The notes beneath the pieces are model-generated. The model was given only the letters and a program-made list of their open reading frames with translations. It was not told the DNA's origin and did no database searches. The position numbers were made by a program, and so were the translations under genes. Shown piece after piece: positions 12,096 through 24,538 of a stretch of 64,000 nt of DNA (position 1 is its first letter; each line of letters begins with the position of its first letter). The stretch is from Siniperca chuatsi. Its lineage: Eukaryota > Chordata > Actinopteri > Centrarchiformes > Sinipercidae. The stretch is from contig NC_058046.1 of NCBI RefSeq assembly GCF_020085105.1, positions 18,345,175-18,409,174 on the forward strand, read 5' to 3'.

Positions 12096-13277
12096 TTTAT
12101 TTAGAAAATAATTATTTTGCAAAGTGCAACTGAACAGCTGCATCACATACAGTACATCCCTGCACTCCATTCAGATACAGAGAGGGACATTATCTTGATC
12201 AGATTTCAAAATACGAACTCTGAAACATTTGGTGAGGATGAACGCTGGGTTGCACAATTATACAGGAGACTTCTAGAGTTCTATCCCATATGTTGCACAT
12301 TAAATACAAAACTAGCAGCAACAGAACAGAGCACAAAACACATGGACATACACACAGTATGGCTATTAGCTGCAATGGCACACAAGACCGCAGAATACAA
12401 TGCAGTGTGGAGCCTGTTAGAAACACACCAAATCATTTTAACTTAATACATCATCATCTTGGTGCTGGTGAAGAATATAACTTTGCCCCTGAACAAGTGT
12501 TATTTGCATTCACCGACTTCACAAATAGGCATTCGTAAATAGCTGCAATAAGTGCACTGCAGACTGGATTACACTTGGACAGGGGACAAACCATATAAAT
12601 AGCTTTTTCGATGGAGAAACATTAGCATTGCAGAGCTACAAAGTGTGCATAAATGAAGTTCCCAACATTAAATTTAAGTTAACTAAATGGTCAATTTGTT
12701 TTTGAAGATTAAACTTTACAGTATGATGATGCTTGCACAGTGCAATTAATGAGAGGAAGTTACTTTAGCTATAAGCGTGTTAGCAATAGCATTCAATGAC
12801 TCATTTATGGCTTTTCAGCATCCATGTCTGGCTTTGGACTGATAACATTAACCAATATCATCATGTGGATTTATTGTACTGTGCTTAATTCTTTCTCTCA
12901 ATAAAAGGTATTTACATTATGGACTGATTCAAGATTATTTGTAAGTAAGAGTGAGTTTTACTCTAATTGTTAAAGAGTTATCTAGAAACCATTACCGTTC
13001 CAAGGCCTGCTAGCTAAACATGATTTGTGGTTATTATTTTACCTCAAGAGAAATTGTGCTATTACAACAGCTGGGTATCCCTAAGTAAAGCTGCTGACCT
13101 TTTCCCTTAACACTCAGATTTTGTTCAGAGTTGGCTTTAAATATTGTCAATATTTATTCATAAATTAAAAAAAACAACGCATGCATATACCACAAATACA
13201 AAAAACAACAAAATCATTAAAAATATATATAAGAACAAATCTGAGATGCCGATGGCTTTCCAGCCATGTAAGTGCTG
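12096..13277 (-). other. git2: git2 3' UTR with several possible polyadenylation sites
   Basis: About 1.2 kb of non-coding, AT-rich sequence follows the git2 stop. Minus-strand AATAAA hexamers are at 13153-13158, 12870-12875 and 12096-12101. Using the last one would bring the git2 and tchp 3' ends to within about 100 bp. No gene or RNA element was recognised. Confidence 0.55.
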
Positions 13278-16200
13278 TTAGTTGGTATTCTCCTTTGTGG
13301 TGATGGTGACAAGCTGCTTGGCTGCCTTGGCAATGTCATAAGCACATTGGATGACCTGCTGGGTGACCAGCTGCATGTCCGGTCCTGGGCAGCCCTCTGA
13401 AGGCACCGCCTTCCTGCACTCACTCTGAAGCCGGTACGCACTGGAGGTCAACAAGCGCAGAGAGCCTCTCACAGTCTCTGAGCGTGGCTTCTGCAAAGGA
13501 AGGTTAAAATATCTTAATACTAATACTCTCTTTTCTTTTAACACACTTAAGAACATGTATATTCAACACAAGAATATATACTGTACATTTAGGAGAAATT
13601 CATTGCTTTTTAATTTGAGTACAGAAAAAAGTAAAATAATACATCAGGAATTGGCACAACTGAAAATATTGCTGCATTTGGACCTTGAAACTCAGGTTTT
13701 TATGCTTGTAATATCTCCAAAATAACAAATTAAAAAAAAACTACCTGGCTGAATATATACAAACTCGCTTCCATACCTTTGGAAAGAGGGCAGCCATTTC
13801 TGTTACAGCCACATGTATTCTTTCTGAGCAGGGTATGAAGCTGTGAGGAGAAGAAATTTGATGATGAGTTCAACATATTGATGTCACATTCATACATATC
13901 TCAAAATTATAGAACAAATATTGATAAAATATCAATTAACCAAAAGCTCTTACATGCAAGTCAACTTACAGAGTATGATACTATATAGTATTCACAACAC
14001 ACCGTGCACTATCATCTTCGACTTCAGGTTAACATCAGAACATGCTATTTAACAGACACTTTTAGCATTGTTAAGTACAAGGCATTTTTATTCTATAACA
14101 CTTTTAATTAAACAAAAATTATGGCTACAAAGCAGAAACAACATCAACCTGAAAAATGTTTTGCTGTCACCTAAATATCAAAAGCAAATCACTACATAGA
14201 TGTAACTATGTGCTTGAAGAGAAAAAGATAAATGAAGTCAAGTTTCAAGCATTCAGCAGCACATCAAAGAAAAAGAGATAGCTTGTTAGCACGTGAGACA
14301 GAAGAAAAAGGGTGAGGCAGATACTGTGTGAGGGAGAGGAAAATAAAATTGTGCCTGGGAGGCAGGGACAGAGGCCAGAGTACCAGGAGGTGGGGTCAGG
14401 GGACCGGAGGCTTAGCGGCTGAAGGGGAGTGGGGGCCTTCTCGGCCCAGGGCACCAGAGTGCTGAAACATCCCAGGCTGTGCCTGAGCCGACGCACACCT
14501 TCGCGCTCACATGGTCTGCTCACAGGGGTGAGGGACGGGGACACCGCAACACCAAAACAACATCATAACAGCGGAGCAGAGTGGAAATACAATGAGGGGG
14601 AAGAATGAAGATAACAGACAAAAAGGGGAAATGACAGGAGATAAACGCAACTACACATAAAACAGAATAATGAATGTAAGAGGAACTTAGGGTTTAAAAT
14701 GGAAGCAAGGAAATGAAAGCTATAAAACAGATGCTACATTGATAAAGATCCTTTTCTCTTCAAATTCTGACCTGTCATGTTTATTCTCCTGAGCAGCTCG
14801 CAACAGCTCTTGGATATTCTTGGTGATCTGCTCGGTTTTGCGGATGACGTCCTCTGTGCTGGGAAGTGCAGGGTCTGACTCCATCTCCAGATCATCCAGC
14901 TCAGGGATAGAGCTGCCCTCCCCCAGCCAGCCACTGCTCCTCAGCCTCAATCTCCTGCACAAACTGCAGAGGGAAATTCAGAAGAAAATCCCTGATTATT
15001 GCTTTTACGCTAAAGAAAAACAGCACTTTATTTTACTTGAAAACCCTTTTTAAACTGTCTTTAGGAGTCAGAAAACTGTCTTATTGTCTTTCCCACATCA
15101 CTTAGTACAAACCACCAGTCTGGATGATGCTCTTACCCTGAATCATCCATATCAGAGTCATTGAATGTGTTGTCATAGTCACTTTCCGGCATGCTGCTTT
15201 GCTTCTCTAACTTCGTGGCCTAGAAGAAAGAGAGAGGGCAAAAAATGATAATGTGTCTTGTGCAAGACATCCCACGTCTCTGACAATATAAACTAGAAAC
15301 AGCTGTGGTGAAGTCCCAGTTTCAATGCTACATGTCAAATTCATCGATATACAGTAAATATACCCTTTCTTGTTTGTTGTATGTCAAATTGAAATATAAA
15401 CAAGTGAAAGCGATGCTGATGACTGAATGAAACAAGCCAATAAAGCTGTGAAGCAAGAGCACATAATCAATTTAAAGCATTCATTATAGGATTAGTAAAA
15501 CAGATTATGAAGAGTTCAGCTAGTTTATTCACATCAGTATGACATAATCACTGATGCTGACATGCTTGAAATTGACCTGATCTTCTTGGATCAAATTGGA
15601 TCATTCCAGCGACTATGATCATCATCAAATGTGACAATATGTTCATTTGTGTATGAAACCTTTAGAACTCCTGGAGTAAGGATTGAGTCATGGCTGACAA
15701 TTAACAAAACAGTCAAACAAAAAGCCAATACTAATAATCAGGTGGCTAGAAACATTACATCAAAACCACGACACACAGGCTTTACTCTTTCTCCAAATCC
15801 AAAGGGAGGTAGACCCCAGAGGGTCATTGTTTGAGGATGGGAAGTCAAGGTTCAGATGAGTTCATAAATAAAACTAAATCACACGCAACACAACTAAATG
15901 TATCACACAAAATAGGAATGCCTTATCTTCACACCAGACAGGGTTCACTGTGATCTTAAGAGCTACATTTATAAACAGGAAGCAGAGACAAACAAGTGCA
16001 CTCAAGCAAACACAGGACCTACCGCACAACACGTTCACGCCCTTTCAATCTATGTCCAAGAATCTAAACAAAATCCTCCTCTTGTATGCGGGACAAAATG
16101 CAACACAGCACACATAAGCTAGCCTTGGGAAATACGATTAGCCCATACATGTTTAGATAAATCTCTGTTCTGCCTTAACAGAGGATTTTATACAGTAAAC

Positions 16201-19200
16201 AACTCCTTGATCACCACAGTGTTCTGTGTGTTACTGGAGGAAGTGAGAACATGCTGTTGGAAGCTCACTGTGCAAAATGGCCAAGCAAGAGTGTTTGAAA
16301 TGAAAAACATTATGAGTTTAACAACTCAAAAAAGGTATAAAATATACATACTACTAACAAACTTTGTACTATCAAACTTTTTCAACATCATCTGCTACAC
16401 AGGTTTCTGGAGCGAAGAAAGCAAGCATTAAAATAAATAAATTAGAATAATTAAAATTAAAGCAGGTGCTGCATCGCAAGGGCAACTTTCTGCTCAATGT
16501 TCAGCAGTCAGGAAGAGTTTTTGCCTTTACAAAACCACACAATTCAGTTGTTTAGCCGCGCAATGAGTATGATATTGATGAAGGCTGGTATCTGACGGTG
16601 ATGGCAGCTGGTGGCGGGGTGGCTCATGCAGCAGGGAAGATAGAAAGCAGCATATGGAAGACAGAGAAAGATGAGGGAGGGGGAAGAGGTAGAAATGGTA
16701 AAAGGCTCCAAGTGGATTTGCTGCATCCCACAAGATGTGGGCCAAGTGAGGATGTACTTAACCTTTTGAACACTTTCGTCCTTCGACCAAGACAAGGTGG
16801 ATGGAAATGAGGGGAGGGATGAAGAGGTGGTCACAAAAGCGCCCCTTTCCGTCTAAAGACAGGGTTCAAATCACATTTTAAGGACAGAGATTCCTTAAAT
16901 TAAAAGATAAATGTTATTACAAACTAAAAGTGAGATGAATGAGATTATTATCCCAAAAGGCTCTTTAAACCAGTGGTGGGTTAATAGGATAATGTATATT
17001 GAGAATGGAGTTGATGGAAAACTGTATCTGTGCAATAACCATGACCATTAAGCTCAGGATTAGAAAATTCTATCAGCTGAGCGCAAGATAAATCAATGCT
17101 ATGTAGACAACTTAAAAGAGCTTAGCTGTTTTTACAGATCATCATTTATTCCCTGAGCTCATAAACATTTCATCCATCAAGAGAAAAGTACCAGAAAACT
17201 ATTATTCATAAGCTCAAATATAACTGCATAAATACTGTATTTGAATCAAAGAGAGAATCCAAACAGATGAGAAGATAAAGTGAGTTTGTGAAATTATCAT
17301 GCATTACAAAAACACAGAGTATTTGTATGGTAGTTTTAATGCTTCATCAACATAAAACACAGTACAAACCTTCAAAGTATATCGTAATAACACCATCTCC
17401 TTGCATGTACAAATAAGTTTTGTCTGACAAACAAGCAGCACTTCAGTAAACAACAGATATATGCAGGATAATGGTCATAATGAATATGTATATGGACATG
17501 ATGAGGTGTGATTTTCTGTGTCTAAACGCACGCCATTGTGCTTTTTGATGACTGTTTTTGATGCTGAAAAAAAACCACCCAGTGGCAAATGAGGAAGGAA
17601 AAACTTTTTTTTTTTTTTTTTTTTTTAAAGGCAGAGAGAAAGGTTTGCAGGACAGGGTGAAGACATGAGGGAAAGTGGTAGAAACAGGGCAGTGGAGAGG
17701 AAATGGCAAGGGAGAGCAGGGAACAGGTCTTACTTACATGAGGTGGGAAGGGTTGCAGGGTGGGGATACCTTCCTCTGGGTAGGGAGTTTCTCCTTTAGG
17801 GAGATAGGGCTTCAGGCCTGAGCCGGTCTCATACATAGACATGGGCCGACTGGCCCGTGCAGACTGCCGGCGTTTCAGGGCTGAGGGGCTGGAGGGGTCG
17901 GGGTAGTCTGAGCCGCTGGGGATCTGATAGATATTGGTTGTGACCTGCCGCCTGAGAGAGGTGTTCTCGCTTTGCAGAGAGTGCAGCTGGAAGAGACGGT
18001 CAGCAACATACTAAGAGGTGCTCTCAGCAAAGCAAGCTTTGTTCCCTGTTCTGATCCTCTTATCTTTACAGCATAACATTTCAGTTTTCATGCCATTGTT
18101 CCTCAAAATATTTGTATTATACTTTGACAGTCTGCTACTGCATGCTTAAAGTCATTTAACTCTGCCAAGGTTTTCATTTGGCAGAATAAAACATATCTTT
18201 GTGGGTATCATATTAAAAAAATTCTACCCTTTGAATCTTTGTTATTCCCATGATATAGAAAGTTCAGTCAATATTTTGGATACTGCTCACACAAAAATAG
18301 AAGTTTCTGATGATGTCACCAATATACAAAACCCGATGCTGCTTCAATGACAGTGACTTGCAGAGAAACTCTTGTCTCATGGTTATGAGCTTACAGAACG
18401 TTTACTAGAGATCAAGTATTAGCATGGCTGCAAACATTTTCCCATAAAAATCATCTTATGTTCTTCTTCAATATCCATCAAGTTGACCATCAATGTGATT
18501 GTTACTGAACATCCTAAAATCATAGGAATAACATGATTTTTTGCTTTGGGAGGGATTTTCTCTTGGTCTAAAAAAATGCAAAGCAAGTGATAAGCAAGCA
18601 AAAGATTGTTGCATAGATAAGCAACACAGCATCAAGCATCAAAGATATAGCCACAGTTCAGATGGATTGACTCAAGAATTATGAGAGAATAAGAGGCATC
18701 CAAGAACGAACAAAATCAAGAAGATTTTGTCAAGGATATAACAGTTTGGGTGAAAAAAAAACGGCCTTAAGTAATGCAACTACTTGCATTTAGTTAAAGA
18801 AAATGGCAGATCTTGTGTACTGGTCAGAAAAAGGAGTATAGTTCAGTTACTAACCTCTGCCATAATGACTGACTGATAATGTTTGGTAAAGGCTGTGATT
18901 CCAATTAAAGCTGAAAGAAAACTACATTCACAATATGGTGTGCACGTCCTTTGAAAGACTACTACAACATGTCATCACAAGCCACATGTCCTGTTTTCTG
19001 CTTAACATCTCTATCTGAATATGGTCTTTTTGAGAATCTGTTCAACTATAACCTTACCCAACACCAAATCACATCATCAAAAACAGTACAGTACGCTACA
19101 GTGCAGTATGTCTACTGCAGGGGAGTGTCACAATGACCTTGTGTGCAACCGAGAGTCACACAAACAGAATTAAGGGAGACAAATGATCTGCATGCTCCAT

Positions 19201-22200
19201 CCAAACAGCCAAATTAAAGCAATTTTAATGTAAGAAAAAAAAAAAAAAATTCAACCTCACTAACAGGGGTTCATTTTAACAAAATAAGAAGCTGTAACAT
19301 GCTTTGAACATCTGTGGCCAAAAATGATAATTTTCAAAAGAGTTTGGATTTAGCAAGATATACATTGCTAAGTTGAAGCACATTGCATACATTTGTGCAG
19401 ACTCTCAAACTTAACAGTGTCACGTCTATAAACAGCAGTTTGATTTAAGAGGGTAACAATATTCCAGGTTTGTATGCTTTCTATGAAATGTGACCACTTA
19501 GTAAACTTGTCAAACAATAAATCCACATGTACTAAAGAAAATCATCCAAAAACAGTCTATGCAGTTAACACAGTATATGTGATGAAGCAAGGCACACACA
19601 TACAATTTCAGTTAGTCACTATGTACTATGAAGGGATTAAAAACAACTGTCAATTACTACATGCTTTTTCTTGAAACATGCTGGTTAGTAACATTAAACA
19701 GCTTTAACTCTACTTTATTTATTACAAAAAGGGGAACTAAACTGTTTTTGTTATTAACTGGAGTAAGGGTGTGTGTTTGAAATCCACAAAACAAACACAC
19801 ACCAAAAAAAAGTCACAGTTTACATTCAAGCACTGAAATTGAACATGCTGGCCAAAACAGAGGGTGGACCAGCAGGGTGTCACAGCAGCCTTATCTTGCA
19901 ACAGAGCATTCCTATTCAGATAGCCCAGCCCTCATTGCAACCCACAGGCTGGCCCTTCCACACCAGAGAGCGGTCGCACTGGGCAGGAGAAGAGCTCTGC
20001 TGACCACTGTGGCCCCCCCTCAGTCCGGCCCCCGGTGTTAGTGAGCTTATTGGTGGGTCACGGTGGATACCTTTTTCTGCATCAGCCTCAGCTCATCACT
20101 CAGGTTGTTGTTGGCTTTCATGAGGTGCTGGATCTTGGCTTCAGAGGCAGAGAGCGCATTTTTCACCTCCAAGTATTCTTGCATAGTAATGGGGCCATCT
20201 GAGACGTCAGAATCCACACTCTGTTGGAGAGAGGGGTTAAAACAAAACGGTAAAGGTAACTAGAGAGTGTCTGTCAGGGTTTTAATTTGTGAATGTGATG
20301 CCACAATACCTTGGTCCTATATCCTTTGCTCGAGAGGAGCTCTTGATCTGTATCCTCATCAGACGCCACACTGTCGTAGTCAGGCTGGTCATTGTCCTGG
20401 CTACAGTGCCTGACAGCCACACTCTTCAGTATAAACTCAACATTGTCTGGAATGGACACAAATAATTACTGTATATCTGCGCTACACTTGAGTGTCATTA
20501 AGATCTTGGAATAAAGTAACAATAAGATGCTGACCTTTGGGACTGGCTATTGAATTCCCCTGTTGTCTGCGCTTTGCATCACTTAATATGTCAATCACAA
20601 GAGTTGCAAATTCATGTGCATTAAATCTTGCGAGCTTCTGTCGTCCCTAAATAAGAAAAACAAAGTCGCATTAGCAGTATAAAATCTAACTTCAGAGGAA
20701 ATACGTGCCGATGGAAACAAGAAAGCATTTGCGTGGGAGTTCTGTAAAGCTGACTCGCCTGGTTTCGTGTTGATGAATACTCTGGATTCACAGGAAGGAA
20801 AGGCACCACAGTTGTCTCTGTCACAAGGGTGCTGTGATTCTGTGTAGCCAACCACACTATAAATAATAGGATGAGAATGAGATCAATGGTGTCCGTTTAA
20901 GAGGTGTGAGTATAGCTGCTCAGTGTGAGGAGAGATGCCACTACAAATGTCTTCTCTGGACACAAGACAACACAGCTTTTACTGGATAATTTCACTTTAC
21001 CTGCATCAGTCTCTCGTCTGTCCACCTCATCATACACATCCATGGCCAGCTCCTCGAATAAATGATTACTGAGCTGCATGAAAATTAGGAAATTACACTT
21101 AGTCAGAGTTAAGTAAAGGGAGAAAAGAGAGCTCAGTACAGTGAAACTCAATCACTGCAAACATACTTACAGACTGCAGTTTCTTCTTTGCTGTCTTGGC
21201 CAGTTCTGATAAATCTAAACTGCTGAAAACAGAAAATAACTTTCATAAACATATGCTGATGAATTGTTAGGTCGACACAGTGCACACTTCATTCTGAGTA
21301 ATACTTACATGTTCCTTATCCATCAAAAGAGAGCAATGAAAAAGATCAAATGTATGATTTATAATGGGCACATTGATTGTCTACAGTGGCTGCTCTGCTT
21401 GTTTGGAATTAAGAGTTAGAGTTTGGAATAACATTTTAATTATTTGCAGCAATTACAGAGTTTTTGGGTATGTCAACTATTTCGCTGGGTCTGTTTCCTC
21501 TAACACAGATAACAGATGCTGCAGTGATCTCAATGACGTGTCCGAACAGGCCTCAGAGAAAAACCATAAACAACTGCCTCGCTGTACTCACTTTGTTGGC
21601 TGGATTGAAGTTAAACCCATTTGCTTAAGACACATGTTAATTTAAAGACAAATCACTTAATATCGACTTACATTATGTTGACTTACAGCTTATGTATTCT
21701 TACCTGTCGGCCATTTGTGGAACAATGAAGTGCTGGCCGTTTTTATGATCTGACAAGAAACAACAAGAATGTTTTGGATGACTGCCAACAACATCATCGA
21801 TACTTATGGGAAATGTAAACACTTTCTATTAAGCATGATTTAGATATAGTACATAATCGGTATTCACAAAGCTAATTAAATAACATGAGCATTTGTTTTT
21901 ATCTGCTTGAAGTGCCACATGGGTGAAATCAATACCAACTAGTGTCCTGTGTGCCAAGTCAAAACATCTTTCACTCCAACCACACATGCACATATTCTTT
22001 GACCCATTTCTTTTCAAACACATAGTCTTTTCAATAGTGGAACTCTCTCACTGCATACCTGGCTTTCTCCCACACAGGTAGAACGCCAGTCGATCCGTTA
22101 GTTCATACTGAACCTCCACCAATCTATCTGCCAGGTCATGGTAGCCAGCTTCCCTACAAAGGCACATGTTAAAAAACACTACATCATACTTCAAAGGGTG

Positions 22201-24484
22201 AAATTACAGGGCCATAACGTATTGTGTTTGAATTACAAAAAGATTATTGAAAATAACTAACCTTGCATAGTCAATGGGAGTTTTACCATTGCTGTCAGGG
22301 GCTCCAGGATCTGCCCCATAAACAGTTAATAGTTCAGCCTGAGATACTTGTCCTGCCTTTGCAGCTACATGCAAGGGAGTGTTTCCTTTTTCCTAGAGGA
22401 GGTTGATTACCATGACAAACCATTATGATCTAAAAATCAACAGAAAAGTAAATGCAAAGATGAAAATTCTGATTTTAAATACAGCGGGTGAATCTTACGG
22501 GGTGAAAAAAATTTGCTTGTGCTCCCAGGGATAGCAACCTCAAACAAGTCTCGAGGTTCCCGGTGCGTACACTTGAGTGAAGTTGCTGGAAAAAAACAAA
22601 ACAACAACCATTACTAGGAATTGATTGATAAATCCTAGCAATAAACAAAAACATGTTTTAGTTTTCTTCTAACCACTGTGAGCAGATATTTCTCCTCACC
22701 TTGCTTAAATCCTTGGCTGTCAAGCTGTCATCCTCCCGGCAAGGCATGCGATGGACAAATGCCAGCATTTGATATTTGGCTTTTATAAACTCTGATTTGT
22801 TTGGGCTTTTGGGGCAACATGGAGGTTCAAACAGAAAGAAAGAGGCAATCATTGAGTCAGTGGCACATGTTAAACTTGGAAGTTTAACAATCACATTTTT
22901 TGTTTATTAAATTAACATCTTGTGAGCAAAAAATACACTGTAATTATTTTCAAACAATAATGACTCACTGCAGTTTGTCCTGAGGGTTGGCCTTGCGTTT
23001 TCCACTCATCACAGATGCAGGGTCCAGAAGAGAGTGCTCCCATATTGAATTTGCACCATTGCTGTATAATGTATGAACCATCTAGGGTGAAATGAAAATG
23101 AAAACCTGTAAAATGTGCCCCATTGATTTAGACTGTAGGTTGCTGACTGGCTGTTAACAGTTCCCCTCCTGAACAAACATTTTCTATATTTGGACAAAAT
23201 CAATACACCTCAGTGGGATCTGATGCACAACTGTTGTCCACAGTTATCTTGAGCAAAGATACAGGCCTGCTGAATTTAAAACTGCAGTAATACAGATTGT
23301 GTGCAAAGGATAATGTGATCTCAAGGCATTTCAGGAGAGACAATTCAGCGTCTGAGCACTCAAACTACAAAAAAGAAAACAACTTCACAGCTGAAAGTAT
23401 AAATATATGTAGCTTTACACAGGTGAATATAAATATAACATTTTCCTGAGTGGGGTTATTACCTGTAACTGCGTAGGAGGCCATGGTGTGTGCGTCAGGT
23501 GGCGGACTTGGGAGCTGTGTCTGCCCAGGCTTCGATGAACGCTGCAGCACTCGTCACAAATCAGCACGCCCCTGTTCACCGAGGCCCAGCGAGGTTCTGA
23601 GAGGGAAGAGAAAACCACAAAGTGAAAATCATGACACTCGCAGTGATCTAATCGATGAATCACGACTTAAAGATTACAGATGTCATTTAAAGGAGTATCT
23701 AAAAGTGCAATACTGTATCCTCCAGCTCTTATGGGTTTGCAGTGATTGCGCTAGAGATAGTTTAAGCTGAGTCAGTAACAAACGTATCACAAGTCATCTC
23801 CTCTCTTCACATTCAGCACGATATTCAAATCACTGACTGATGCTACTGTAGGTTGTAGCACGCCCCAGACAAACTCTTACTTATGGTGTCAAAACTATTA
23901 CAGACAGGTACTTAAAGGATATGGCTGGTGAAACTCTACATTGTTCTTAACAAATCCCAGAAAAAGACCAAAACTAACAATTAATAGATTCTACTAACAA
24001 GTTTTGTCAGTGTAGCCAAAGCTTAATACAACTTATTGTTCTGTGCCAGCCATAGACTCTTAAAAACACATCAGTGAGCTACATTGTTGTACTAGGTGTA
24101 CTATCATTAGATGAACTTGGGTAGTGGTTGTTAATTTTGAGTCAATCCCACATACACCATCCTGCTGACGGAAATACTCAGAAGAGCACCAAATGTGTAT
24201 TAATGCATGGCTGAAAGTAGTCCCTAACAAATACACTATTTACTCCTGCTCCACTTTCAGACCAAATGCCAACAAACACAATCCAACTAGATGAAAGAAA
24301 GACAAGGAAAAAGCCAAACCCCAGTGGGCAGTAATAAGTAATAAGCATTTAAGGCCTTTTTGACCCTAGATTTAGGAGAAGCCATGCATTGTGTAAAAAG
24401 GAAGTGAAGACTAGCGATTGTAGGTTGAAGCACCTCAACCATATTGTTGAGCAATAGAGCAGCTTCCTCTTTCAAAACATTGTT

Positions 24485-24538
<54 letters not shown>

